Under the pieces are notes generated by a model. The model did not search any database and had not been told where the DNA came from. It saw only the letters and a program-made list of their open reading frames with translations. Source: Armatimonadota bacterium (GTDB lineage Bacteria; Sysuimicrobiota; Sysuimicrobiia; Sysuimicrobiales; Kaftiobacteriaceae). From it: a stretch of 52,742 nucleotides of DNA. Both the position numbers and the translations under genes were made by a program. Shown in pieces: positions 1 to 7,838 of this stretch. Location of the stretch: NCBI GenBank assembly GCA_031081675.1, contig JAVHLZ010000017.1, positions 1 through 52,742 on the forward strand, given 5' to 3'. The first letter of the stretch is position 1; each line of letters opens with the position of its first letter.

Positions 1-2
1 TC

Positions 3-386
3 GTCTTCTTCTGGTTTGGCTTCCTCAAGTTCTTCCGTGGACTTAGCCCCGCGCAGGATCTAGCGACCCGAACCATCTCTGTCCTCACGTTCGGTCGGCT
101 CTCTCCTGATCTTTCGATTCTGACCCTCGCTACCTGGGAATGCCTGATTGGCCTCGGGTTGATTCTGGGCATTTTCATGCGAGCGACCTTGCTGCTCCTG
201 TGGCTGCAGATGCTGGGGACAATCACACCGTTATTCCTCTTCCCGGGCGAAGTCTTCACGAGAATCCCGTACGCCCCTACACTCGAGGGCCAGTACATCA
301 TCAAGAACGTCGTTCTGATCAGCGCAGGGATCGTCCTTGGCGCCACCGTGAGGGGAGGGAAGCTCACCAGCGGGGACGCGGCTTAA
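3..386 (+). CDS. DoxX-family membrane protein, 5' end outside window
   Basis: The reading frame is open from the left edge to a TAA at 384-386, giving at least 127 residues of a small integral membrane protein. Hydrophobic segments are visible around LATWECLIGLGLILGIF, LLLLWLQMLGTITPLFLF and IIKNVVLISAGIVLGA, with a WFGFLKFF start and a late GQYIIKN stretch as in DoxX/DUF417-type proteins. The family includes thiosulfate:quinone oxidoreductase subunits and uncharacterised membrane proteins, so the substrate is unknown. The true start lies upstream of the window. Base composition looks lower in GC than the genes to the right. Confidence 0.6.
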   Translation, partial: VFFWFGFLKFFRGLSPAQDLATRTISVLTFGRLSPDLSILTLATWECLIGLGLILGIFMRATLLLLWLQMLGTITPLFLFPGEVFTRIPYAPTLEGQYIIKNVVLISAGIVLGATVRGGKLTSGDAA

Positions 387-542
387 CTGCACCTGGACAC
401 AATGGCATAGAAAGGATTCCTCCGCCTGACCTCACGTCCCTGTCCAGCAGGGACGCAGGCGGAGCAAGGTAAAGGGGACCCTAGTCCTCCACCGACCGTC
501 ACGCCGAACGCCCCGGCGGCGGTCGGCGGGCGAGGGCACAGA

Positions 543-1040
543 ATGGCGGCACCACGGCGCAGGAATCTCGGGCCAGCCGACCTGGGGATCGACCTCGCTT
601 CCGGAGGCGAAGGCGAGCACTTCAAGTGGTTTCTCGCCTGCCTGCTGTTCGGCAAGCCCATCCAGCAGACCGTCGCCCGCCGCGCCTACCAGGAGTTCGT
701 CCGGGAAGGTCTGACGACGCCCGAGGCCATCCTCCACGCGGGGTGGGACCGCCTGGTCGAGGTGCTCGACCGCGGCCACTACGTCCGGTATGACTTCTCT
801 ACCGCCACCAAGCTCCTGACCATCTGCCAGATGCTGCGGGACCGCTACGGAAGCCTGGCCAACCTCCTCGCGCAGGCCTCGGGCGAGGCCGACCTCCGGC
901 GCCGCCTCCTGGAATTTCCGGGCATTGGCCCGGTCACAGCCCGCATCTTCCTCCGTGGGATCCAGCGAGCCCGGCCCGCTCGAAGACCAGGGACCCGCGG
1001 TTCTGCAACCACGAGCGCCCGCATCAGGGAGACCGCCTGA
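543..1040 (+). CDS. Helix-hairpin-helix (endonuclease III/glycosylase-like) protein, apparently C-terminally truncated
   Basis: A 165-residue product starting at ATG 543. Residues about 20-135 look like the helical HhH-GPD base-excision-repair fold, including a clear hairpin-helix-hairpin motif LLEFPGIGPVTARIFL near 120-135, which in this superfamily contacts the DNA backbone. After that motif the sequence turns into low-complexity Arg/Ala/Gly/Thr with no recognisable continuation. The catalytic aspartate and any Fe-S cluster region expected downstream are missing in all three frames. I infer a 3'-truncated or decayed gene rather than an active glycosylase. The following 210 bases hold nothing I can recognise. 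Confidence 0.5.
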   Translation: MAAPRRRNLGPADLGIDLASGGEGEHFKWFLACLLFGKPIQQTVARRAYQEFVREGLTTPEAILHAGWDRLVEVLDRGHYVRYDFSTATKLLTICQMLRDRYGSLANLLAQASGEADLRRRLLEFPGIGPVTARIFLRGIQRARPARRPGTRGSATTSARIRETA

Positions 1041-1251
1041 GGGGGCATATGCCGGCGTCCGCGTTCCTGAGTCGGTCAACCGCGCGAGTCATGACGGACT
1101 CGGCCGGAGCGAGCAGGCGCACACGCCTGGTCGCACTGGGCACCGGACAGACTGCCCCCGCGCGTGACCGTTCGTCGGTGGGCATGGGATACACGTCTCA
1201 GCTGCCGGTCCGTGCACGCCCGCCGGGCTCGGAGACGCTCCTGGGGCGACC

Positions 1252-1482
1252 TCACCGGCTGATTTTCAGGCCGATCTCCACGAGCTTCCTTCTCCCCCGC
1301 CATCCCCCCACCACGCGGACCTGCGCTCGTGAGACGCCCAGGTGAGCGGCGAGCACCCGGACCACCGCGTCGTTGGCCCGGTTTCCCACCGGCGGCTCTC
1401 GCACGTAGACGACATACCCCCCGGCCGTCTGCACGACTTTCTCGTCCCGAGAGCGGGGCTTGACCACCACGGCCACCTTCAT
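1252..1482 (-). CDS. DUF167 (YggU-family) small protein
   Basis: The product is 76 residues, starting MKVAVVVKPRSRDEKVV and ending in the family-typical GWRGRRKLVEIGL. The length and the pattern KPxSR...PPVxxxANxAVV.xLA match DUF167/YggU proteins, a conserved fold of unknown function found across bacteria. An ideal ribosome site AGGAGG lies 10 bases upstream of the ATG at 1482, which fixes the start well inside a longer open frame. It sits 44 bases after the second BMP permease gene and could be the last gene of that operon. No function can be assigned. Confidence 0.85.
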   Translation of the reverse strand: MKVAVVVKPRSRDEKVVQTAGGYVVYVREPPVGNRANDAVVRVLAAHLGVSRAQVRVVGGWRGRRKLVEIGLKISR

Positions 1483-1526
1483 CTCTTCACGTCCTCCTGA
1501 CCCAGGCGTACTGGCGTATCCTGGCC

Positions 1527-2453
1527 TCACACCTGGAGCCGGCGCTCGCGGTCGTAGTTGCGGCCCAGAAACGCCGGCACGCGCAGCCGGCGGAAGGTGG
1601 GCATCATCACCGCCATGGTGGCCAGATACGGCAGCATGAGGATCAGCTGGTAGGGCACGCCCACCCCGGTGACCTGCACCCGGAATGCCAGCACCTCCAC
1701 CGCGGCGAAGAACAGCGCCCCCAGCAGGATCAGGTGGGGACTCCACCCCCCAAAGAACGTCAGGGCGATGGACAGCCATCCCCGCCCCCGCACGATGCCA
1801 TCGGTGAAGGTGGCCGTGTACACCATCGGGAGATACGCGCCGGCCAGCCCGATCAGCATCGACCCCGCCACGGTGGTGGCGTAGCGCATCACCGCCACGT
1901 TGATGCCCAGACTGTCGGCAGCCATGGGATTTTCTCCAACCGCCTGCAGCGCCAGCCCCGGCGCCGTGTGGTACAGCAACAGGTACAGGACCGCCGACAG
2001 CACCACCGCCGCGTACACCAGCGCGTTGTGGCGGAAGAAGACCTCCCCCAGCACCGGCAGGCGGCTCAACCCGGGCACCGGGATGTCCCTCAGGGTCGGG
2101 ATCAGCGGCGGGGTCAGGGTGACGCCGACCGCCAGCCGGTACAGGAGCGTGGACAGGGCCAGGCCGATGAAGAACAGGCTCAGCCCCACCACGAACTGGT
2201 CCATCTTCAACGTGGTGGTGAAGGCGGCCAGGACCAGCCCGAACAGCCCGCCCACCACCATCGCCAGCAGCATCCCATCCAGCAGGTTGCCCCCCGACAG
2301 ATAGGCGCCCAGAAAACCCACCGACGCGCCGGTCAGCATGATGCCCTCCTGGGCGACGTTGAACACGCCCGCGCGGCCGGCCAGCATGGTCCCCTGGCCG
2401 GCCAGGACGTAGGGCACCAGGGTCAGCATCACCAGGCGGATGAAGGTCACCAC
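1527..2453 (-). CDS. BMP-type ABC transporter permease (second subunit)
   Basis: A 308-residue integral membrane protein with about eight hydrophobic segments. It begins MVTFIRLVMLTLVPYVLAGQ and carries the stretch AGRAGVFNVAQEGIML, characteristic of the YufQ/RbsC-like permeases that pair with basic-membrane-protein (BMP) binding proteins. Known relatives move nucleosides or ribose-type sugars; the substrate here is inferred, not shown. It is the fourth gene of the block: binding protein, ATPase, permease, permease, all on the minus strand with gaps of 7 to 16 bases. Confidence 0.9.
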   Translation of the reverse strand: MVTFIRLVMLTLVPYVLAGQGTMLAGRAGVFNVAQEGIMLTGASVGFLGAYLSGGNLLDGMLLAMVVGGLFGLVLAAFTTTLKMDQFVVGLSLFFIGLALSTLLYRLAVGVTLTPPLIPTLRDIPVPGLSRLPVLGEVFFRHNALVYAAVVLSAVLYLLLYHTAPGLALQAVGENPMAADSLGINVAVMRYATTVAGSMLIGLAGAYLPMVYTATFTDGIVRGRGWLSIALTFFGGWSPHLILLGALFFAAVEVLAFRVQVTGVGVPYQLILMLPYLATMAVMMPTFRRLRVPAFLGRNYDRERRLQV

Positions 2454-2469
2454 CGCGTCCGTGGTCGGC

Positions 2470-3495
2470 TCACCTCCTGCGCACGACGTCAGACAGCAGC
2501 ACGAAGACCAGCACCAGCCCCTCCACCACGAACACGACTTCGACCGGGATCATCATGGTGCGCTGCATGGCCCGGGCCCCCACGTCCAGGACCGCGATGG
2601 CGAACGCCACCGGCGGCACGGCCACCAGGTTGCCCCGGGCCAGCAGTCCCACCAGGATGCTGAGCAGGAGGTAGTTGGACTGCACTCCCTCGATCAGCCG
2701 GTGGTGCACCCCTGCGACCTCGATGGCGCCCGCCAGGCCGGCCAGGGCGCCTCCCAGGACCAGCGCCAGAGGCGCGATGCGGCCTACGGGGATCCCGTGC
2801 AGCATCGCGGCTCGGGCATTGGCGCCGGTGGCCCGCAGCTCGTAGCCAGCCGCGGTGCGGTACACGAACACCGCGACCGCGCCCGCAGCGCCCAGGGCCA
2901 GGAGAATCCCGGCGTGCAGGGGCGGGCTGGCCACCAGCAGCGGGAGCCGGGCGGCGGGGGCAATCGGGATTGTGGTGGGATGGCCGGCGGCCGTGTCCGG
3001 CCACCCTTCGGTGGCGACGTAGTCCATCACGCCGAAGGACACGAAGTTCATCAGCACGGTGGTGAGGATCTCGCTGACCCCGAACCGGTACAGCAGCCAG
3101 GCCGGCAGGGCGGCCCACAGCGCTCCCGCTCCCACCCCGGCCACCACCACCGCCGGGAGGATCGCCGCCGCCGGCAGGCCGGCCAGCAGGATCCCCGCCG
3201 CCGCGGACCCGACAGCGCCGGCGATGAGCTGCCCCTCCCCGCCGATGTTGAACTTCCAGGCGGCCAGCGGCACCGTGAACGCCAGCGCCAGCAGCAGGAC
3301 CGGGACGAACTTCAGCAGGGTCTGGATGACGCCGTTGGCGGTGCGGAAGGATGTGAGCAGGATCGTACTGTAGGCCCGGACGACGTCAAAACCCAGGGCC
3401 GCCAGGAAGATGCCCGCCGCCCCGAAGGCGACCGCCACTGCCGCCAGATAGGGCACCGCATCTCCCGCCGGAGGAAGGTGGCGTCGGGTGTTCAC
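2470..3495 (-). CDS. BMP-type ABC transporter permease (first subunit)
   Basis: The product has 341 residues and many hydrophobic helices, with the family stretch WKFNIGGEGQLIAGA near residue 85 and NFVSFGVMDYVATEGWPD near 150. This is the YufP-type partner of the downstream permease. The two form the membrane pore of a nucleoside-like importer driven by the double ATPase encoded just upstream (7 bases away). The paired-permease arrangement and gene order are the standard ones for BMP systems. Confidence 0.9.
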   Translation of the reverse strand: MNTRRHLPPAGDAVPYLAAVAVAFGAAGIFLAALGFDVVRAYSTILLTSFRTANGVIQTLLKFVPVLLLALAFTVPLAAWKFNIGGEGQLIAGAVGSAAAGILLAGLPAAAILPAVVVAGVGAGALWAALPAWLLYRFGVSEILTTVLMNFVSFGVMDYVATEGWPDTAAGHPTTIPIAPAARLPLLVASPPLHAGILLALGAAGAVAVFVYRTAAGYELRATGANARAAMLHGIPVGRIAPLALVLGGALAGLAGAIEVAGVHHRLIEGVQSNYLLLSILVGLLARGNLVAVPPVAFAIAVLDVGARAMQRTMMIPVEVVFVVEGLVLVFVLLSDVVRRR

Positions 3496-3502
3496 CGCCC
3501 GC

Positions 3503-5062
3503 TCACCCAGGGACGTCCACCCCGCTCATCAGCCGGCCGAGCCGGTAGCGGTCGTAGGCCCCGCGCTCCAGCACCCCCACGATCCGCCCGCGGAAGATCA
3601 CGGCGATGCGGTCGGCGAGCAGCATCAACTCGTCCAGGTCCTCGGACAGCAGCAGGATCCCCGCCCCGCGGGAACGCAGGTCCAGCAGCCGGGCGTAGAC
3701 AAACTCGGTGGACGGCACGTCCAGTCCCCGGGTGGGGTTGTGGGCAATCAGCACCCGGCAGGGGTGCGAGAACGCCCGGGCCAGCATCACCCGCTGGATG
3801 TTACCCCCCGACAGGGTCGCCGCAGGAGCGTGGGGGCCGGGCGTCTGGATCCGGTACTCCCCGATCATACCGCGCGCCGCCGCCAGGGCCGCCGACCAGT
3901 CCAGCCACGGCCCGCGGCTGTAGGGCGGGCGGCGGTGGAATCCCAGGATCAGGTTGTGGACCACGCTGGCGGCTGGCAGGAATCCGTCCCGGAGGCGGTC
4001 TTCAGGGATATAGGTCACACCCCGGGCCAGCAGCTGCGCCGTGGTGGCGCGGCTCAGGTCCTCCCCCTCCACCCACAGCCGGCCGGCGGCGCGAGGGCGC
4101 ACGCCCATGATCGCTTCCACCAGTTCGCGCTGGCCGTTGCCGGCGACCCCCGCGATGCCGAGAATTTCCCCCCGGCGGACTTCCAGGGAGCACCCCCGCA
4201 CCACCGGCACGCCGGCGACGGACACGGTCAGGCCGTCCACCCGCAGGGCCACCTGCTCGGCCGGAGGCACCCGCTCGTCCCGCCCCCCGCCGAACAGCAG
4301 GCTGTGGGCCACGTCCACGTCCGCACCCACCATGGCCCGCACCAGGGCCTCCTCGGACGCCTCCCTCCCCGGCAGGGTCGCCACGGTGCGTCCCTGCCGC
4401 ATCACCGAAATGCGGTCGCAGACGGCGCGGGCTTCGCGGATCTTGTGGGTGATGAACACGACGCTGATCCCCTCCCGCACCATCGCCCGCAGGGAGGCGA
4501 ACAGGGAGTCCACCTCCTGCGGCGTCAGATTGGTGGTGGGCTCGTCCAGGATCAGCACCCGCGCCTGGCGGTAAAGGGCCTTGAGGATCTCCACCCGCTG
4601 GCGGGCGCCCACCGGCAGATCCGCGACCCGCACCCGGGGATCCACATCCAGCCCGAAGCGCGCCGCCAGGTCCCGGATGCGCTCGTCGGCCCCGCCCGCC
4701 CGGGCGAGGGCAGGGCCCGGCAGACCCAGGACGATGTTCTGCGCCACGGTGAACGAGTCGATCTGGAGGAAATGCTGGTGGACCATGCCGATGCCGCACG
4801 CCAGGGCATCCCGGGGAGACCGGATCTGCGCGGGGCGGCCACCCAGCCGCACCTCTCCCCCGTCGGCCCGGTACAGCCCGTAGAGGATGTTCATCAGGGT
4901 GGTCTTGCCGGCACCGTTGCCGCCCAGCAGGCCGTGGATCTCTCCCTCGCGGACGTCCAGGCGGGCGCCGTCCAGGGCGACCACCGGCCCGAAGGTCTTG
5001 CGGACGTCCCGCATCTCCACCGCGGCGGCCCCCGCCCCGCCGCCGGCTGCCTGCCCGGTCAT
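3503..5062 (-). CDS. BMP-type ABC transporter ATP-binding protein (two ABC domains)
   Basis: The protein has 519 residues made of two ABC domains in tandem. Domain 1 has Walker A GGNGAGKTT (near residue 48), a linker LPVGARQRVEILKA and Walker B LILDEPTTNLTP. Domain 2 has a degenerate Walker A (GVAGNGQRE), an intact signature LSGGNIQRVMLAR and a Walker B in which the Asp-Glu pair reads His-Asn (LIAHNPTRGLD). That asymmetry is normal for YufO/RbsA-like ATPases, where one site is catalytic. It energises the two permeases encoded next, and is 8 bases from the binding-protein gene. Confidence 0.92.
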   Translation of the reverse strand: MTGQAAGGGAGAAAVEMRDVRKTFGPVVALDGARLDVREGEIHGLLGGNGAGKTTLMNILYGLYRADGGEVRLGGRPAQIRSPRDALACGIGMVHQHFLQIDSFTVAQNIVLGLPGPALARAGGADERIRDLAARFGLDVDPRVRVADLPVGARQRVEILKALYRQARVLILDEPTTNLTPQEVDSLFASLRAMVREGISVVFITHKIREARAVCDRISVMRQGRTVATLPGREASEEALVRAMVGADVDVAHSLLFGGGRDERVPPAEQVALRVDGLTVSVAGVPVVRGCSLEVRRGEILGIAGVAGNGQRELVEAIMGVRPRAAGRLWVEGEDLSRATTAQLLARGVTYIPEDRLRDGFLPAASVVHNLILGFHRRPPYSRGPWLDWSAALAAARGMIGEYRIQTPGPHAPAATLSGGNIQRVMLARAFSHPCRVLIAHNPTRGLDVPSTEFVYARLLDLRSRGAGILLLSEDLDELMLLADRIAVIFRGRIVGVLERGAYDRYRLGRLMSGVDVPG

Positions 5063-5070
5063 GGCCGCTC

Positions 5071-6081
5071 CTACCGGACGGGCGTCACGTCCTTGACCAC
5101 GGTGATCTTGCCGGCCACCAGATCGGCCACCAGCCGCCGCATGGCGACGGCCACCGAGTCGGGGACGTTGCGCAGGGGGAACTGCAGCGCCACGCCGGTG
5201 TCAAACCCCAGCGGGTAGTACCCGCTCCTCTCGCCGCGGGAGATGCGCCGGACGATGGTCCGCAGGGGTCCGGCAAAGTCGTAGAGGACCGACGTGACGT
5301 AGTGCTGGGGGGCGAAGCTCAATTTGTCGGTGTACTTGGCGGTCACCCACACCCGCCGCGGGGCCGCCTTCACCGCCTCGAAAACGCCCAGCATCCCCAG
5401 GTTGAGGGACCCCATGATCACGTCGTGGCCCTCGGCGATCAGGGCGTCGGTGACCTGGCGGGCCTTGGCGGGGTCGTTGAAGTCTCCGACCCAGACCGGC
5501 TTGAACTCCACCTGGCGGCGCTGGTCCCGCAGCGCCTGGCGAATGGCGTGCACTTCGGAGTACGAGAACGGCAGGGTCAGCCCCCCCACGTAGGCGATCT
5601 TCCCGGTCTGGGTGAGCATCGCCGCCAGGGCGCCGATGGGGTAAAAGCCGATGTGGAAGTTGCGGTCGATGACCCACAGGTTGGGCGGCTGGGGCTGCTG
5701 CAGCGGCGCGTCGGCTTCGCCGATGAAGGTGACCGCGGGAAACTCCCGGGCCAGCTTCTCGGTCTGGGAAATGAACTGGCCCCCGTGGGTCCAGATGACG
5801 GAAAATCGCAGGTCGATGTACTCCCGCATGACCCGCTCCACGTCGGGCACCGGGACGCTCTCGGAGTACGCCACCTCGGCCCCGAGCTCGCTGGCCACCG
5901 ACCGCAGGGCCACAAAGCCCAGCGTGTTGTAGTCGGCGTCGGTGACCACTCCCGGAAAGACCGCCGCCACCCGCAGGCGCGGGGCCGGCGCGGCTCCCAG
6001 CTCCCCGGCAGGTAGGACTGCCGCCGTCAGAATCCCTGCCAGAAGAAAAAAGAACGCACTCCGGATAAGACGACCGGACAT
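5071..6081 (-). CDS. BMP-family ABC transporter substrate-binding protein
   Basis: A 336-residue exported protein. I start it at ATG 6081 because GGAGGAGG lies 9 bases upstream and a Sec signal peptide follows (MSGRLIRSAFFFLLAGIL, cleavage near GAAPAP). The longer open frame would translate the palindromic repeat array and is rejected. The mature part has BMP features: RVAAVFPGVVTDADYN at the start, THGGQFISQ, then DRNFHIGFYPIGALAAML. There is no lipobox cysteine, so the protein is probably free or retained by the signal segment. First gene of the transporter operon; its promoter must lie in or beyond the 6173-6386 array. Confidence 0.9.
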   Translation of the reverse strand: MSGRLIRSAFFFLLAGILTAAVLPAGELGAAPAPRLRVAAVFPGVVTDADYNTLGFVALRSVASELGAEVAYSESVPVPDVERVMREYIDLRFSVIWTHGGQFISQTEKLAREFPAVTFIGEADAPLQQPQPPNLWVIDRNFHIGFYPIGALAAMLTQTGKIAYVGGLTLPFSYSEVHAIRQALRDQRRQVEFKPVWVGDFNDPAKARQVTDALIAEGHDVIMGSLNLGMLGVFEAVKAAPRRVWVTAKYTDKLSFAPQHYVTSVLYDFAGPLRTIVRRISRGERSGYYPLGFDTGVALQFPLRNVPDSVAVAMRRLVADLVAGKITVVKDVTPVR

Positions 6082-6172
6082 ATCCGCGGGCCTCCTCCAC
6101 GAGATCTGTGCAGGAGTTTCCATCTGCGCCTGCCGCCCCCCTGCCTCAGGAGCCCAGGCGCCGACACATGGC

Positions 6173-6386
6173 GGGGACAGTCCCCACCTGCCCACCGGGG
6201 ACAGTCCCCACCTGCCCACCGGGGACAGTCCCCACCTGCCGGTCATCGTCCGGCCAGTGGAGGCAATGCGGCGGCAGGCGGCGCCAGGCGCCGGTGACTG
6301 GCCCTGCGGGGACAGTCCCCTGCCGGGCCGGGGGACAGTCCCCTCCTGCTGGCGGGGACAGTCCCCTCCTGCAGGGGACAGTCCCG
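6173..6386. repeat. Array of seven GGGGACAGTCCCC palindromes
   Basis: A 13-base motif, GGGGAC-A-GTCCCC (two 6-base inverted arms around one A), occurs at 6173-6185, 6197-6209, 6221-6233, 6308-6320, 6331-6343, 6354-6366 and 6374-6386 (the last copy ends in G). All are in the same orientation. The first three form an exact 24-base tandem (spacer acctgcccacc). The last four are spaced 23, 23 and 20 bases apart. The array lies between the BMP binding-protein gene (minus) and the split gene at 6410 (plus), and fills most of this 328-base gap. It could be a protein-binding operator array or a REP-like element; the sequence alone does not decide. Confidence 0.9.
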
Positions 6387-6409
6387 GGGGTGGCAGAACT
6401 CCACCCGAG

Positions 6410-7005
6410 ATGACTGCTCAACCCCTGGCGCAGGTGGCCTCTTCCGTCGCGGCGGGCCTGCTGGCGCTTGTGGGGGTCGTGTCGGCCTCCGACCCGGCCG
6501 TCACCCACGAGCGCAGTTCCGGGGTGGCCGTGGTGGGCGGAGGGTTCATCGCCGTCACAGCCGTCTGGGTGACGCCGGGCCTTACCGTCCATCCCCACTA
6601 CGCCACCCGGTGGGTATCCGACCCGGCCCGGCGGGCCCGTCACCGCGAGGTGGCGACCGCCCGGACCCTTTTTTGATCGAGGTCGCCAACCAGAGCGCGC
6701 TGCGTCTGGAAGGGTACCTCGCGCTCAATGCGCGCCTGAGGGTGAACGCGCGGGAACACGCGCCAGACCCGGACCCCGCCGTGCGCGCTCGCCTGCCCGA
6801 TCTGTGGCCCGGACCGGTCCTGCAGAGGGTCCCGCCGCACACCACAGTGCTGACCGCGGCGGCGTTCCCGGCCGTCCCGCCCGGCACCGGACCGGTGATC
6901 CTGCTCATCCCGCCCCTGTGGATCTTCCGGGGCTCCCGGCAGATCGGCGAGACGCCGGCATTCGAGCTAGGTTTTGACCCGCGCGGGCTGACCTATCCGC
7001 CGTGA
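6410..7005 (+). pseudogene. Hypothetical membrane-anchored protein split by a frameshift at a T6 run
   Basis: Two frames join into one plausible protein. The first runs from ATG 6410 (MTAQPLAQVASSVAAGLLAL) with two hydrophobic segments, and ends at a TGA right after six T's at 6669-6674. A -1 slip in that run continues as LFLIEVANQSALRLEGYLAL to a TGA at 7003-7005, giving about 197 residues. The second half has no start of its own. I do not recognise the family; it looks like an N-terminally anchored extracytoplasmic protein. Possibilities are a sequencing error, a true pseudogene, or programmed slippage at the poly-T just before the stop. Confidence 0.5.
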
Positions 7006-7137
7006 ACCGGAAGGGAGCCCGCTCCCGCGCGATAAGATGGGCGCGCTCGGTGAGGGCCCACCGCTGCGGACCTGACGGCGCCGGGGGACCCGGCGGTGGT
7101 GCGGGGCCGCATCTTCGCCGGAGCGGTGCCCGTGGCG

Positions 7138-7806
7138 TCAGACCAGGTGCTCGTCCAGGTAGTCGGCCAGCGCCCGGGCGATGGCCTCCTTGCCGATGGG
7201 CATCTGGGCAATGCGGCCGTCGGGCGTGATGAAGTAGCCGATGTGCCGGCCGCTTTCGATCTCGCTGAGGTCGTTGGCGATGACCAGATCGCATCGGTTG
7301 CGGCGCAGGAAGTCATGCGCGATCTGCCGCAGCTCCTCGGGCGTCTTGCCGATCTCCAGCTTGAACCCCACCAGAAACGTATCGGGGGCCAGCTCCTTCA
7401 CCAGCGCGATGGCCTTGGGGGTGGGCACCAGCCGCACGACCCACTCCTGGACGTGGGAGCCGGTCTTGTAGGGGCGCACGGTGTCGGGCTGGAAATCCAG
7501 GACCGCCATGGGGTGGATCACGGCGTGGTAACCGCCCCCGGGCAGCTCCTGGCGGAAGACCGCGATGAGGTCGTCCACGGTCTCCACGGGCACCAGCTGC
7601 AGGTGGTCCACCCGCGGGCCGCGCAGGACCGGCGTCTGGCTGCCCCGGCCGTAGACGTAGGTCACGTGGGCGCCGCGGCGCACCACCTCCTCGGCGATGA
7701 GCGCCCCCAACCGGCCGGTCGCTTTGTTGGTGATATAGCGCACCGCGTCCAGCGCCACCCGGGTGGGGCCGGAGGTGACCAGCAGCCGCTTGCCGCGCAG
7801 CGGCAT
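7138..7806 (-). CDS. coaB: Phosphopantothenate-cysteine ligase, stand-alone CoaB
   Basis: The product has 222 residues, matching only the C-terminal (CoaB/Dfp) half of the usual CoaBC fusion. The nucleotide-binding start LLVTSGPTRVALDAVRYITN corresponds to the family pattern TxGxTxExxDxVRxIxN, followed by ATGRLGALIAEE. The substrate-loop region reads HPMAVLDFQPD and the C-terminal part LVGFKLE...VIANDL. The enzyme joins cysteine to 4'-phosphopantothenate in coenzyme A synthesis. No CoaC decarboxylase is encoded in the window. It lies 32 bases after glyA on the same strand and is probably cotranscribed. Confidence 0.8.
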   Translation of the reverse strand: MPLRGKRLLVTSGPTRVALDAVRYITNKATGRLGALIAEEVVRRGAHVTYVYGRGSQTPVLRGPRVDHLQLVPVETVDDLIAVFRQELPGGGYHAVIHPMAVLDFQPDTVRPYKTGSHVQEWVVRLVPTPKAIALVKELAPDTFLVGFKLEIGKTPEELRQIAHDFLRRNRCDLVIANDLSEIESGRHIGYFITPDGRIAQMPIGKEAIARALADYLDEHLV

Positions 7807-7838
7807 GACCCCTCACCCGCTCCGCCAAACCGGCGCGC

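Noticed and set aside
925-1345. Plus-strand small frames after the HhH gene
   Set aside because: No ribosome site, no recognisable domain, Arg/Pro/Ser-rich composition typical of chance frames in GC-rich DNA.
2440-5218. Long plus-strand frames opposite the BMP transporter genes
   Set aside because: Gln/His/Arg/Pro-rich shadows of well-identified minus-strand genes, with no family features.
6173-6386. CRISPR array
   Set aside because: The repeat unit is only 13 bases, the first three spacers are identical, and there are no cas genes. It does not have the repeat-spacer form.
6108-6413. Open frames across the palindrome array encoding TVPTCPPG repeats
   Set aside because: The repeated peptide is only a translation of the 24-base DNA repeat. 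There is no ribosome site or homology, and the BMP signal peptide defines the real start at 6081.
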